Source: Pseudomonas argentinensis (GTDB taxonomy: Bacteria > Pseudomonadota > Gammaproteobacteria > Pseudomonadales > Pseudomonadaceae). From it: 64,000 nucleotides of DNA. The notes beneath the pieces are model-generated. The model ran no database searches, had not been told where the DNA came from, and was given only the letters and a program-made list of their open reading frames with translations. A program made the position numbers and the translations under genes. Location of the stretch: assembly GCF_001839655.2 (NCBI RefSeq), contig NZ_CP056087.1, positions 3,658,001-3,722,000 of the forward strand. Reading direction: 5' to 3'. Below, in pieces: positions 42,578 through 51,806 of this stretch (position 1 is the stretch's first letter; every line of letters begins with the position of its first letter).

Positions 42578-43190
42578 GGTGGCACCAGATCATGGGGTGT
42601 TCTACCAACCACTCCCTGTCGGCCCAGCAGATGCGCGGCCGTTCCGACACACGCACTTGCAAAATAGCAAAACGCCATCATGCCGCACGTTAAATAAATC
42701 TATCGTCATGATGCGAAGTGCCATGCTTTTGCAATCCATCCTGACTATTCGGCCAGTTTAGGGTCTGTTGCCGTTTCACGCACGGCCGCGCCGGTGCTCG
42801 TTTTGCCGCGAGGCAAGGCACGAGCCGCGAAGTTTGGCTGGCCAAATGAGCCGGCGAGAAACGCTGCATCGCGGCAAAACGGGCCCGGCCCTTCGGGTGG
42901 GGCCGCCTAGGTTGCGCGGGAAATCTCGCCATGCGTCGTTGGAGGACTTGGAAAGGGAATGCCATTCCCTGCGTCCTCCGCCTAACCTGGCGAGATTTCT
43001 CGCGGCAACGCGGCTCGCGTTGAAACGGCAACAGACCCTAGGGGGCACTGGCGCTTTCTCGGGCAATCTTTATCATCCGCGCGCGAGTATGGGGAACTCC
43101 AGCCCACCGCCACGGTGTCGAACCCCGAGTCCGATGTCAGGCGCGGCGCAACAGCCGCCCGGTCCCTTCACCCCATCAAAGGAACGATTG
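42578..43190. other. 613-base gap between the divergent MCP and pgm genes
   Basis: Apart from the MITE at 42761-43038 it contains no credible gene. An open frame in phase with pgm runs backwards through the MITE, but pgm has its own good ribosome site (AAAGGAACG) before ATG 43191. Confidence 0.6.
42761..43038. mobile_element. 278-bp MITE, copy 2, upstream of pgm
   Basis: Perfect 18-bp terminal inverted repeats (GGGTCTGTTGCCGTTTCA ... TGAAACGGCAACAGACCC), flanked by TA on both sides. It differs from the fpvC copy by about 13 extra bases (around GGGTGGGGCCGCCTAGG) and scattered substitutions. An internal inverted pair, AAATCTCGCC / GGCGAGATTT, gives further secondary structure. Confidence 0.9.
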
Positions 43191-44855
43191 ATGAGCATTC
43201 ACAGCAACGCGGGGCTCCTTCCCGACGAGCACAGCCTGGTCAACCTGCCCCGTCTGGTAGCGCGCTATTACAGCGAACGCCCGGACCCGAGCGACCCGGC
43301 TCAGCAGGTGGCCTTCGGCACCTCGGGCCACCGCGGTTCTTCCCTGAAGAACAGCTTCAACGAATGGCACATCCTCGCCGTGACCCAGGCGATCTGCGAC
43401 TACCGCCGTGGCCAGGGCATCGACGGTCCGCTGTACATCGGCATGGACAGCCATGCGCTGTCCGAACCCGCCTTCGTATCCGCCCTGGAAGTACTGGCCG
43501 CCAACCGCATCGAGACCCGTATCGATGCCGGTTGCAGCGAAACCAATGGCGAGCCGGGCTATACCCCGACCCCGGCGATCTCCAAGGCGATTCTCGATTA
43601 CAACAAGGGCCGCAGCAGCGGCCTGGCCGACGGCATCGTGATCACCCCGTCGCACAATCCGCCGGCCGATGGCGGCTTCAAATACAACGCGACCAACGGC
43701 GGCCCGGCCGACACCGGCGTGACCAAGTGGATCCAGGAGCGCGCCAACGCGTTGCTGGCAGCTGGCCTGAACGGCGTGCAGCGCATCGACTACGCCAGCG
43801 CCCTGAAAGCCCCTACCACCCAACGTCATGATTTCATCGAGCAGTACGTCGGCGATCTGGAGCAGGTACTCGACCTGCAGGCGATCCGCGGCTCGGGCCT
43901 GAAGTTCGCGGTCGATCCGCTGGGCGGCGCCGGCGTGCACTACTGGACGCGCATCGCCGAGCGTTTCGGCCTGCCGCTGGAGGTGCTGTCGACGCGCATC
44001 GATCCGACCTTCCGCTTCATGCGCCTCGACTGGGACGGCAAGATCCGCATGGACTGCAGCTCGCCCCACGCCATGGCCGGGCTGATCGAGAACAAGGATC
44101 GCTTCGACGTGTCCTTCGCCTGCGACACCGACCATGACCGCCACGGTATCGTCGCCCGCTCGGTAGGCCTGCTCAACCCCAACCACTACCTCGCGGTGGC
44201 CATCGAATACCTGTTCACCCACCGTCCGCAGTGGGCGGCCCAGGCCGCCATCGGCAAGACCCTGGTGTCGTCGTCGATGATCGACCGCGTGGCCAAGGGC
44301 ATCAGCCGCGACGTGGTGGAAGTGCCGGTGGGCTTCAAGTGGTTCGTCGATGGCCTGATCGACGGCCGCTTCGGCTTTGGCGGTGAAGAATCGGCCGGTG
44401 CCTCGTTCCTGCGCAAGGACGGCAGCGCCTGGTCCACCGACAAGGACGGCATCATCCTCGGCCTGCTGGCGGCGGAAATCACCGCGGTGACCGGCAAGGA
44501 CCCGGGCGAGCGCTACCAGGCGCTGACCGAGCGCTTCGGCGCACCGGTGTACCAGCGTATCGACGCCCCGGCAGACCGCGAGCAGAAGGCCCGCCTGGGC
44601 AAGCTGTCGGCGTCCCAGGTGACCGCCAGCGAGCTGGCCGGCCAGCCGATCACCGCCATCCTGACCGAGGCGCCAGGCAACGGCGCGGCCATCGGCGGGC
44701 TCAAGGTGGTGACCGCCAACGGCTGGTTTGCCGCGCGTCCGTCCGGCACCGAAGACGTTTACAAGATCTACGCGGAAAGCTTCGAGGGCGATGCCCACCT
44801 CAAGCGCATCCAGAGCGAAGCCAAGGCCCTGGTCGACAGCGTGCTGGCCGGCTGA
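43191..44855 (+). CDS. pgm: Alpha-D-glucose phosphate-specific phosphoglucomutase
   Basis: A 554-residue enzyme interconverting glucose 1- and 6-phosphate. The phosphoserine loop is [18 protein letters not shown]; the Mg site is [12 protein letters not shown]; the sugar-binding loop is [16 protein letters not shown]; and the phosphate-binding end is [16 protein letters not shown]. Length is normal for bacterial Pgm. The upstream gap holds a MITE, which may have changed promoter spacing. A strong terminator follows. Confidence 0.96.
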   Translation: MSIHSNAGLLPDEHSLVNLPRLVARYYSERPDPSDPAQQVAFGTSGHRGSSLKNSFNEWHILAVTQAICDYRRGQGIDGPLYIGMDSHALSEPAFVSALEVLAANRIETRIDAGCSETNGEPGYTPTPAISKAILDYNKGRSSGLADGIVITPSHNPPADGGFKYNATNGGPADTGVTKWIQERANALLAAGLNGVQRIDYASALKAPTTQRHDFIEQYVGDLEQVLDLQAIRGSGLKFAVDPLGGAGVHYWTRIAERFGLPLEVLSTRIDPTFRFMRLDWDGKIRMDCSSPHAMAGLIENKDRFDVSFACDTDHDRHGIVARSVGLLNPNHYLAVAIEYLFTHRPQWAAQAAIGKTLVSSSMIDRVAKGISRDVVEVPVGFKWFVDGLIDGRFGFGGEESAGASFLRKDGSAWSTDKDGIILGLLAAEITAVTGKDPGERYQALTERFGAPVYQRIDAPADREQKARLGKLSASQVTASELAGQPITAILTEAPGNGAAIGGLKVVTANGWFAARPSGTEDVYKIYAESFEGDAHLKRIQSEAKALVDSVLAG

Positions 44856-44868
44856 CCAACAGACCAAC

Positions 44869-44896
44869 AAAACGCCCGGCTGATGCCGGGCGTTTT
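44869..44896. terminator. Bidirectional Rho-independent terminator after pgm
   Basis: AAAACGCCCGGC / GCCGGGCGTTTT with a TGAT loop. It lies between the convergent pgm and HAD-like genes and can serve both. Confidence 0.92.
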
Positions 44897-44924
44897 GCAT
44901 TGGCTCGACTCAACAAGCCTGGAC

Positions 44925-45557
44925 TCAGGGCGAATACACTTCCGCCCCCTGCCCCACCTTGGCCCGGCGCACGGCCTGCTGTCGGCTCATCTGCTTTTGC
45001 ACCTTCGCCACCGCGCCCAGCACCTGCTGCGCCCACTGCTGGTCATCCGGGCGCACCACCACCACGCGAAAGCCATGATGCTGGCCTTCGATCTGCACGC
45101 CTTCGGAATCGTCGACGTGCAGGTCGATATCGAATGCCGACGGCAGCTTCGAGGGCGCGTGGGACAGCCCGCGGGCGGTCAGCGCATGCTTGTGGCGCAC
45201 GCTGTTCACCACGCCGTCGACGTGAATGCCGTGGAGCATCAGCCAGCGCCGGATGTACGCGGGCGTGCGCCCGGACGAGGTGTAGATCCAGACGCTACAG
45301 TTTTGCCGACGCAGCTCGCGAATCAGCGAACGGGTACCGATGCGCAGCGGCTCGCCGAGCCAGCGATGGATGAACGCCGGCAGCCTGCTCGGTTCGGCGT
45401 CGCTATGCAGGGCCTGGCAAGCCAGGGTGTCGTCGATGTCGAAGGAAATGCGCAGGCGCTGACGCTTGAGCGAAGCCAGCGGCACGAGACCTTTGAAGGT
45501 CTGCAACGTTGGCAGATCAGTGAGGTGAGATAGTCGGACCGCAAGACGCTTGTTCAT
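44925..45557 (-). CDS. HAD-like phosphatase domain protein
   Basis: A 210-residue protein. The HAD motif I is RISFDIDDTLACQ (Asp40, Asp42); motif II is probably SVWIYTSSGRTP (Thr/Ser) and motif IV FDIDLHVDDSEGV. KHALTARG lies between and may supply the lysine. The HAD family includes phosphatases and dehalogenases; the substrate is unknown. The start overlaps the stop of the upstream Fic-like gene by one base (TAATG), so the two proteins are made together. Confidence 0.85.
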   Translation of the reverse strand: MNKRLAVRLSHLTDLPTLQTFKGLVPLASLKRQRLRISFDIDDTLACQALHSDAEPSRLPAFIHRWLGEPLRIGTRSLIRELRRQNCSVWIYTSSGRTPAYIRRWLMLHGIHVDGVVNSVRHKHALTARGLSHAPSKLPSAFDIDLHVDDSEGVQIEGQHHGFRVVVVRPDDQQWAQQVLGAVAKVQKQMSRQQAVRRAKVGQGAEVYSP

Positions 45558-46258
45558 TACGCCTCCCACCGCTGTCCGGCAGCGAGCTTTTTCTCGCTGA
45601 TAAGGAACTTCTTGCGCTCGGGCGACTGGCCTTCCAGGAAGGCGGCGTATTTCTTTTTGATCTTGGGCAGTTCGTACAAGGCCTTCACACCGTGTTTGGC
45701 AGAGTTGCGGATCACCGAAGAAGGATTGAAGTAGCCCTCGGCATTTTCCAGGGTCAGTACGAAAGGCGGCTGCCCGTCACGCATCAGCAGGTAGCTGACG
45801 ATCAGCGAGCCGGTGCGGTTGTTGCCTTCGATGAACAGCTGCGGCTTGCTGAGAATCCGCACATAGACGCCGGCGGCACGCTTCCAGACCGATTCGCTGC
45901 GATGCGCGCAATACCAGTTGAACACGTCTTTGATTCCGCCTTCGATGTTGTTGAAGAAGTGCGCTTCAGTCGCCGCCAGGTGCTGGGCGAACTCCTGCCG
46001 ACGTGCCGCATCCTGCCCGCAGAGCACGGTGGCATTGAGCTCCAGCATCAGGTTCAGATTCTGCAGTTCGAACAGGTCGAGACCGCGGGCGACATATTCG
46101 TCAATCAGCCCATAGCCCTCAAGCACATTTTCCAGCACTTCGTCGGTGAGCGGATCGCGGGGCTCGGTAAAGTGCCGGCTGAGCTCGGCGAAGCGGCTCT
46201 GCACCTCGCGCAGGGCGTGCTCCACCGCAGGTAAATCAAGGCGACGCTTGGCAGGCAT
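45557..46258 (-). CDS. Fic-domain protein with degenerate catalytic motif
   Basis: A protein of 233 residues from ATG 46258 (235 from ATG 46264; numbering here uses the longer form). AGGA stands about seven bases before 46258, which is why it was chosen. The Fic core motif reads QLFIEGNNRTGS at 142-153 against the canonical HPFxxGNGRxxR: the catalytic His is Gln142, and Gly becomes Asn149 and Arg becomes Ser153. A glutamate reminiscent of the inhibitory helix motif is in FFNNIEGG (103-110). AMP transfer of the normal kind is therefore unlikely. It is coupled to a HAD-like gene. Confidence 0.82.
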   Translation of the reverse strand: MPAKRRLDLPAVEHALREVQSRFAELSRHFTEPRDPLTDEVLENVLEGYGLIDEYVARGLDLFELQNLNLMLELNATVLCGQDAARRQEFAQHLAATEAHFFNNIEGGIKDVFNWYCAHRSESVWKRAAGVYVRILSKPQLFIEGNNRTGSLIVSYLLMRDGQPPFVLTLENAEGYFNPSSVIRNSAKHGVKALYELPKIKKKYAAFLEGQSPERKKFLISEKKLAAGQRWEA

Positions 46259-46295
46259 TGGCATTCCTGTACGAAAAATTTTGAAACGACAAAAC

Positions 46296-46340
46296 GGCCG
46301 ATCCCCGTTGGAGCGTTTCCACTCCTCACGGCATTCGGCC
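46296..46340 (-). terminator. Long hairpin terminator after pstB
   Basis: On the minus strand GGCCGA...CCGT...GGAG pairs with CTCC...ACGG...TCGGCC, interrupted by small bulges, and is followed by GTTTTGTCGTTT. It lies 18 bases after the pstB stop and separates pst from the Fic-like gene. Confidence 0.8.
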
Positions 46341-46357
46341 TGCAGCGATTACAGCGG

Positions 46358-47176
46358 TTAGCTGAACTTGCCGCTTATGTAGTCCTCGGTCATTTTCTCT
46401 CGGGGATTGCCGAAGATCTGGTCCGTTGCGCCCATCTCGACCAGATAGCCCGTGCGGGTGCCCTGAGAGATGTCCACCGAGAAGAACGCGGTGGTATCGG
46501 CCACACGGATGGCTTGCTGCATGTTGTGGGTGACCAGGGCGATGGTGTAGTCCTTCTTCAACTCGATCATCAGCTCTTCGACCCGGCGCGTGGCGATCGG
46601 GTCGAGCGCCGAGCAGGGTTCGTCGAGCAGCAGCACTTCCGGCTCGGTGGCAATGGCGCGGGCGATACACAGACGCTGCTGCTGGCCGCCGGACAGCGAC
46701 AGGCCGCTGACCTTGAGTTTGTCCTTGACTTCATCCCACAGCGCAGCGCCTTGCAGGGCGTGCTTGACGCGGTCGCCCAGGTCACCCTTGTAGCGATTGA
46801 GCCGCAGGCCGAAGGCGACGTTGTCGAAGATGCTCATCGAGAACGGGTTGGGCTGCTGGAACACCATGCCGATGTAGCGACGCACCACCACGGGATCGAC
46901 GCCCTTGCCGTAGACGTCCTGGCCGAGAAAGTGCACATGGCCCTCGAAGCGGAAGCCTTTGACCAGATCGTTCATGCGGTTGAGACTGCGCAGCACGGTA
47001 CTCTTGCCGCAACCGGACGGGCCGATGAAGCCGGTGATCTTGTTCTTCTCGATCGGCACGTGGCTGTCGCGCACGGCCAGGAAGTTACCGTAGAAAATCT
47101 TGTCCAGCTTGCAGTCCATGACCACGGGCGCGTGGGTCTCGAACGGGGCGGCTATTGGTGGCGATAATTGGTTCAC
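46358..47176 (-). CDS. pstB: Phosphate ABC transporter ATP-binding protein
   Basis: A 272-residue ATPase. Walker A is GPSGCGKST; signature [14 protein letters not shown]; Walker [14 protein letters not shown]; and the PstB-typical [21 protein letters not shown] at 47176 with GGGAG upstream and 19 bases after pstA fits best; an earlier ATG lies inside pstA. It energises the high-affinity phosphate importer and, with PhoU/PhoR, reports phosphate status. phoU is not seen downstream in this window. Confidence 0.93.
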   Translation of the reverse strand: MNQLSPPIAAPFETHAPVVMDCKLDKIFYGNFLAVRDSHVPIEKNKITGFIGPSGCGKSTVLRSLNRMNDLVKGFRFEGHVHFLGQDVYGKGVDPVVVRRYIGMVFQQPNPFSMSIFDNVAFGLRLNRYKGDLGDRVKHALQGAALWDEVKDKLKVSGLSLSGGQQQRLCIARAIATEPEVLLLDEPCSALDPIATRRVEELMIELKKDYTIALVTHNMQQAIRVADTTAFFSVDISQGTRTGYLVEMGATDQIFGNPREKMTEDYISGKFS

Positions 47177-47195
47177 AATCAGAGTGCTCCCATTC

Positions 47196-48092
47196 TCAAT
47201 ACTTGGGCTTGCCGAAAATACGGCTGATGACATTCACCATGAGCACGATCAACACCAGGACCAGCGAAGCGGCCCAGGCGAGCTCAAGCTGATTGTCGAA
47301 CGGCATGCCGGAGAAGTTGTAGATGAGTACGGCAAGCGATGCCGTGGGATTCATCACGGCCAGCTCACCGTTGTGATAGATCCAGTAGTTGCTGAACAGC
47401 GCGGTAAACAGTAGCGGCGCGGTTTCGCCAGCGGCGCGGGCCACAGCCAGCATCACGCCAGTCAGGATCGCCGGCAGGCCGGTCGGCAGAATGATCTTCC
47501 AGACCACCTGGGAGCGGGTGCAGCCCATACCGTAGGCAGCGTCCTTCATGACCTTGGGCACCATCTTCATCGCCTCTTCGGCGGTCAGCACGACGATGGG
47601 TAGCATCAATACCGCCAGTGCCACGCCGCCGGCCGGTGCCGAATAGGTGCCGGTGGTGATGACCACCAGTGCGTAGGCGAAGACCCCGGCGAGAATGGAT
47701 GGCAGCCCGGTGAGCATCTTGGCAGCGAAGCGCGCGGCATTGGCGAGCCTGCTATGGGGCCCCAGCTCGGCCAGGAAAATCGCCGCCATTATGCCGACCG
47801 GCACGGCGATGGCAGCCGCGATGCCGACCATCACGAAGGTGCCCGCCATGGCGTTACCAAAGCCGCCACCGGTCTCGAAACCAGTCGGTGGCAGTTCGGT
47901 GAACACTTCCAGGCTGAGGCGCGCGCCGCCACGGGTAATCAACATGTAGAGCACGGAGAGCAGCGGCACACTGGCCAGCAACGCAACGAGCCAGACCACA
48001 CCGGTCAACATCAGGCTGCGCAGCGCGCGGCCCTCGAAGCGGCGCTGCAGGCTTGGCATTTCGGTGGAAGGAGCAGTCAGGTCAGTCATCAT
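47196..48092 (-). CDS. pstA: Phosphate ABC transporter permease PstA
   Basis: A 298-residue membrane protein with six helices; the EAA-like loop is [29 protein letters not shown] and the following [19 protein letters not shown] is diagnostic of PstA. The start overlaps the pstC stop by four bases. Confidence 0.95.
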   Translation of the reverse strand: MMTDLTAPSTEMPSLQRRFEGRALRSLMLTGVVWLVALLASVPLLSVLYMLITRGGARLSLEVFTELPPTGFETGGGFGNAMAGTFVMVGIAAAIAVPVGIMAAIFLAELGPHSRLANAARFAAKMLTGLPSILAGVFAYALVVITTGTYSAPAGGVALAVLMLPIVVLTAEEAMKMVPKVMKDAAYGMGCTRSQVVWKIILPTGLPAILTGVMLAVARAAGETAPLLFTALFSNYWIYHNGELAVMNPTASLAVLIYNFSGMPFDNQLELAWAASLVLVLIVLMVNVISRIFGKPKY

Positions 48093-49054
48093 TTATTGCC
48101 CCGCTGGGCGTAGACCATCAGCATCGAGCCGATGATGTTGACGATCAGGGTGATCAGCATCAGCACCAGTGCGGCGTACATCAGCACCTCGACCTCGCGC
48201 GGCCCTGCTTCCGGGAAGTTCAGGGCCAGCAGCGCCGCCAGGGTGTTGGCCGGCGCGAACAGCGACAGGGAAATGTTGTTGGCGTTACCGACCAGCATGG
48301 CCAGCGCCATGGTTTCACCCAGCGCGCGGCCAAGGCCCAGCACCAGAGAGCCAAAGATGCCGGTCGCGGCAGACGGCACCATCACCTTGAGAATCGCTTC
48401 CCAATGGGTGGTGCCCATGCCGTAGGCGGCCTGCTTGGTCTTCATCGGTACGCTGGAAAGCGCATCCTGGGACACCGCTGCAATGGTCGGCAGAATCATG
48501 ATCGCCAGCACCAGCGCGGCAGGCAGTAGCCCCGGGCCGCTCAGGGAAGAGCCGAAAAAAGGGATCCAGCTGAGTTCGGCATGCAGCCAGGTGGTCAGCG
48601 GCCGGATGGCCGGGATCACCACGTAGATGCCCCACAGGCCGTAAACGACGCTGGGGATGGCCGCCAGCAGCTCGACGATGGTGCGAAACACCGCAGCGAG
48701 CTTGGCAGGCAGAAAATCCTGGGTCAGGAAGATAGCCATGCTGATGCCGAAGAAACCGGCGATCAACAGGGCGATAAAGGCGCTGTACAGCGTGCCCCAG
48801 ATGGCGGGCAGGATGCCGTACTTGTTCTGATTGACATCCCAGACGGTGCCAAACAGTACATCGAATCCATATTCCTGCATGCCGGGAAGCGCCTTGCTCC
48901 CGACTTCGAATACCAGAGCGAAGACCACGGCCAGAATCAGAACCACGCCCACTCGGGCGAGTGCGCGGAAGGTGCGGTCGACCAGAAGATCCTTCCTGGA
49001 AGGAGGCCGACACGCAGAGTCAGGATTGTCTGGTACAAGGAAAGGGCTGGTCAT
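48089..49054 (-). CDS. pstC: Phosphate ABC transporter permease PstC
   Basis: A 321-residue membrane protein with six helices; the coupling loop is SVPMKTKQAAYGMGTTHWEAILKVMVP and LGLGRALGETMALAMLVGN is the PstC signature. It pairs with PstA to form the channel. It lies 62 bases after pstS, beyond a hairpin. Confidence 0.95.
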   Translation of the reverse strand: MTSPFLVPDNPDSACRPPSRKDLLVDRTFRALARVGVVLILAVVFALVFEVGSKALPGMQEYGFDVLFGTVWDVNQNKYGILPAIWGTLYSAFIALLIAGFFGISMAIFLTQDFLPAKLAAVFRTIVELLAAIPSVVYGLWGIYVVIPAIRPLTTWLHAELSWIPFFGSSLSGPGLLPAALVLAIMILPTIAAVSQDALSSVPMKTKQAAYGMGTTHWEAILKVMVPSAATGIFGSLVLGLGRALGETMALAMLVGNANNISLSLFAPANTLAALLALNFPEAGPREVEVLMYAALVLMLITLIVNIIGSMLMVYAQRGNK

Positions 49055-49075
49055 TGGCTAATTCCGACGCAGTTG

Positions 49076-49109
49076 CAGGCCCCTTGCGGTATTTACCGCA
49101 AGGGGCCTG
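49076..49109 (-). terminator. Intra-operon hairpin between pstS and pstC
   Basis: CAGGCCCCTTGCGGTA and TACCGCAAGGGGCCTG form a perfect 16-bp stem with a 2-base nominal loop. No T run follows, so it is more likely an mRNA-stabilising or attenuating structure that keeps pstS expression above pstCAB than a full terminator. Confidence 0.8.
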
Positions 49110-49116
49110 GCGAGCA

Positions 49117-50148
49117 TTACTGGATGTTGGCAGACGCTTTGCGAACCTGGTCGATGACCGATTGCGGCAGCGGGATGTAGCCCATCGAATCGGCGATCTT
49201 CTGACCTTCGGTCAGGCTGTACTCGACCATGTCACGCAGGGCTTTGGCCTTGGCCGGGTTGCCGTTGTCCTTGCGGAAGATCATCCAGGTGTAGGTGGTG
49301 ATCGGGTAGGACTTGGCACCGTCCGGGTCCGGCAGCCAGGCCACCAGGTTTTCCGGCATCTTCACGGCGGCGAGTGCTTCGGCACCGCTTTCAGCGTTCG
49401 GCACTACGTATTGACCGGCCTTGTTCTCCAGCACGGCGAAGTCGACCTTGGCCAGTTTGGCGAAGCCGTACTCGATGTAGCCGATGGAGCCCGGGGTCTG
49501 GCGAACGGTAGCGGTCACGCCATCGTTTTTCGGCGACTTGATGAACTTGTCGCTGGCAGGCCAGTTGACCGTGTTGCCTTCGCCCAGCTGTTTGTTGAAT
49601 TCGGCATTGATCGCCGACAGGTGCTTGGTGAATACGGCAGTGGTGCCGCTGGAGTCGGCGCGCACGACGACGGTGATCGGCAGCTCGGGCAGTTCCAGGT
49701 CGGGGTTGGCGGCAACGATCTGCGGATCGTTCCAGTGGGTGATCTTGCCCAGGAAGATGTTCGAGTAAACGTCGCGAGGCAATTTCACGCCCTTCGGGTT
49801 GCCTGGCAGGTTGTAGGCCAGAACGATCTCGCCCGCGGTCATCGGCAGCAGCTGTACGCCTTCGGCCACCTTGGCGATATCTTCCTCTTTCATCGCCGAG
49901 TCACTGGCGGCGAAGTCGACGGTCTTGTTCAGAAAATCCTGTACACCGGCACCGCTACCCTTGGATTGGTAGTCGACGGTAACGCCGGGAGTGTTCTTGC
50001 TGAAATCCTTGAACCAAGTCAGGTAGATAGGTGCAGGGAAGCTGGCACCAGAGCCGGTCAGCCGCACGCTTTCTGCAGCAAAAGACACCGAAGTGGCACA
50101 AAGAGAAACCGTGAAGGCGATGGCGGCAGACTTGATTAGCTTTTTCAT
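49117..50148 (-). CDS. pstS: Phosphate-binding periplasmic protein PstS
   Basis: A 343-residue protein with a signal peptide (residues 1-24, cut after SVSFA). Phosphate-site motifs: LTGSGASFPAPIY, SKGSGAGVQDFLN, FAASDSAMKEEDI and ADSSGTTAVFTKHL. It captures phosphate for PstCAB. ATG 50148 has AAGGAG at good spacing; a much longer frame upstream is not coding in character. A Pho box-like sequence lies 46-63 bases before the start. Confidence 0.95.
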   Translation of the reverse strand: MKKLIKSAAIAFTVSLCATSVSFAAESVRLTGSGASFPAPIYLTWFKDFSKNTPGVTVDYQSKGSGAGVQDFLNKTVDFAASDSAMKEEDIAKVAEGVQLLPMTAGEIVLAYNLPGNPKGVKLPRDVYSNIFLGKITHWNDPQIVAANPDLELPELPITVVVRADSSGTTAVFTKHLSAINAEFNKQLGEGNTVNWPASDKFIKSPKNDGVTATVRQTPGSIGYIEYGFAKLAKVDFAVLENKAGQYVVPNAESGAEALAAVKMPENLVAWLPDPDGAKSYPITTYTWMIFRKDNGNPAKAKALRDMVEYSLTEGQKIADSMGYIPLPQSVIDQVRKASANIQ

Positions 50149-50193
50149 TAGGAGACTCCTTGTGAGAGGGAGCCCGCACTCTGCATCAATCTC

Positions 50194-50211
50194 ATGAACT
50201 TTTTGTGACAG
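50194..50211 (-). promoter_or_regulatory. Candidate Pho box upstream of pstS
   Basis: On the minus strand CTGTCAC-AAAA-AGTTCAT: two 7-base PhoB half-sites 11 bases apart, the first matching CTGTCAT at six positions and the second at four. It is 46 bases from the start codon, the usual position for PhoB activation. A second similar sequence, CTGTCACGGCCACGACAC, is on the plus strand near 50309. Confidence 0.55.
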
Positions 50212-50562
50212 GTACTGACTGATCCCCCGCGCCCTGGTTTCCAGGACGAAAAAAGGCGCTGGTAGATGGGCCAACCGCTGCCCAGGCAGGGAGCGCCACG
50301 GCGTTGAGCCTGTCACGGCCACGACACAATTTTTTGCACTTGCCCATCGAGGCGCTCTGGCGGATGGGTAGCGGCGGATGTCCGGATGAACGCGCACCTC
50401 GACTGCGTCCATCCCCTGCTCAGCCAGAGTGTCCTGGGAGATTTTCGGCATCCGATATCCGGTTGCCGCAGTGGCTGAATCGCGAGGACTGTTTGCGCAG
50501 GGCGACGCGCACCAGCTGGCTCGCGCGGGTATCGAGCGCAAAACAGGTTTCACGCGGGCATG

Positions 50563-50587
50563 AAAAAGCCCCGCCTGGGCGGGGCTT
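50563..50587 (-). terminator. Rho-independent terminator after the small gene at 50609-50959
   Basis: On the minus strand AAGCCCCGCC-CAG-GCGGGGCTTTTTC. Confidence 0.9.
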
Positions 50588-50608
50588 ACCTGAGCCTGCT
50601 GACTGAAG

Positions 50609-50959
50609 TCAGGCGGTAGCGCGGTAGCTGCCGTCGCGGCCGCGACGGGCCCACATCATCTTGGCGGCGGTGGGATTGATCGGCGCGCCGGTAAAGGTCG
50701 GCAGGCTGCGATCGATCCACTGGGCGCCCTGCCCCTTCCAATTGATTTCGCCGCTGATCAGCTTGCTGTCACGCATGATCTCGTGCAACAGCGCCTGCAC
50801 TCGGGTCTCGCAGAAAACGGTTTGGCGGTCGATCGCCTTAACGAAAGCGACTTCACCATCCTTGCGCAGCGTCATCAGCAACATCCCGTCGGGGCGCTTC
50901 TTGAAATCGATGGCGTAGTCCGGGAGGTTTTCGATCAGGTGCTGGATGGCGTATTGCAT
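50609..50959 (-). CDS. Small hypothetical protein, possibly DUF3509-like
   Basis: A 116-residue soluble protein (MQYAIQHLIENLPDYAIDFKKRPDGMLLMTLRK; then RVQALLHEIMRDSKL). The combination of a beta-rich start with RPDG.LL.TL and a helix rich in Leu/Arg resembles the Pseudomonas-specific DUF3509 family, but this is a weak recognition. Function is unknown. It has its own terminator, so it is probably monocistronic. Confidence 0.7.
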   Translation of the reverse strand: MQYAIQHLIENLPDYAIDFKKRPDGMLLMTLRKDGEVAFVKAIDRQTVFCETRVQALLHEIMRDSKLISGEINWKGQGAQWIDRSLPTFTGAPINPTAAKMMWARRGRDGSYRATA

Positions 50960-51203
50960 GGCTCGTACCCTCTGAGTGGTGTTCCTTCGTCGAGAGGGAT
51001 ATTGCAGACTGCATGCCAGCTATGGAGAAAAAATAAGTGCTTGATTTTAATAGACTATTTGCGAATAAATAATAATTGAACTATGCATCCTGCACGGTAG
51101 CCAGATTCTGGTCGTGCAAGATGCAATACTGAGCGCGAGGGGGTTAATCTATAGAGCGGGAAATCCCCTGGAAGTGCCCAGCCACCTGCCACAAGGTAAG
51201 CCA

Positions 51204-51761
51204 ATGGCCCAGCCCACCCTGATCATCATCGACATGCAGCGCGGCATGCTCGAGCCGGCAGCCGGCCTGCGCAACAACCTCGACGCCCCAGCGCGCATAG
51301 GCGAACTGCTGCAGGCTTGGCGTCTGGCAGGTGCGCCGGTGGTGCACGTTCGGCATATCTCCCGGTCGCCAGACTCATTGTTCGCGCCGGGCCAGACGGG
51401 GGTGGAATTCCAGCCAGCGCTGCGGCCCTTGCCCCAGGAACATGTGGTCGAGAAGAACGTGCCCGATGCCTTCATTCACTCCGGCTTGGAGCGCTGGCTA
51501 CGGGTACGGGGCGTCGAGGCGGTGGTGATTGTCGGGGTCAGCACCAACAATTCCGTGGAAGCGACGGCACGCTCGGCGGGCAATCTGGGTTTCTCCACTC
51601 ACGTGGTTGCCGATGGCTGCTTTACCTTCGCCAAGGCGGACTACCACGGTGTGCTGCGCAGCGCCGACGAGGTGCATGCCATGGCCCTGGCCAACCTGCA
51701 GGACGAATACGCCCAGGTAATCGAAAGCCGCGCGGCCCTGGCATTACTGAGGCAGGCCTAA
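51204..51761 (+). CDS. Isochorismatase-family hydrolase with Ser in place of the catalytic Cys
   Basis: A 185-residue protein. IIIDMQRGML (Asp10) and VVEKNVPDAF (Lys84) are two of the family's triad positions. The third motif reads VGVSTNNSVEATARSAG, with Ser117 where cysteine hydrolases have Cys (usual T..C...TAR). Isochorismatases proper also lack the Cys, so it may have a hydrolase chemistry like theirs or be altered. ATG 51204 is the family start; an upstream extension is not conserved in character. It is a lone gene; substrate unknown. Confidence 0.85.
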   Translation: MAQPTLIIIDMQRGMLEPAAGLRNNLDAPARIGELLQAWRLAGAPVVHVRHISRSPDSLFAPGQTGVEFQPALRPLPQEHVVEKNVPDAFIHSGLERWLRVRGVEAVVIVGVSTNNSVEATARSAGNLGFSTHVVADGCFTFAKADYHGVLRSADEVHAMALANLQDEYAQVIESRAALALLRQA

Positions 51762-51806
51762 ACGAGGATCGAGGCGGCCAGAGTGGCCACCTCGGCAGGC
51801 GCGGGA

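Larger units (their letters stand above)
50149..50608. other. 460-base gene-free region upstream of pstS
   Basis: It holds the candidate Pho box near pstS and the terminator of the 50609-50959 gene at the far end. No convincing gene is seen in 50212-50562, although an open frame runs through it in phase with pstS. Confidence 0.5.

Noticed and set aside
42768..43190. N-terminal extension of pgm through the MITE (141 codons)
   Set aside because: Pgm has its own ribosome site and the standard family start at 43191; the extension is MITE sequence. Noted as a property of the element instead.
50149..50553. Long N-terminal extension of pstS
   Set aside because: It would hide the signal peptide and cross the candidate Pho box; the ATG at 50148 has a strong ribosome site.
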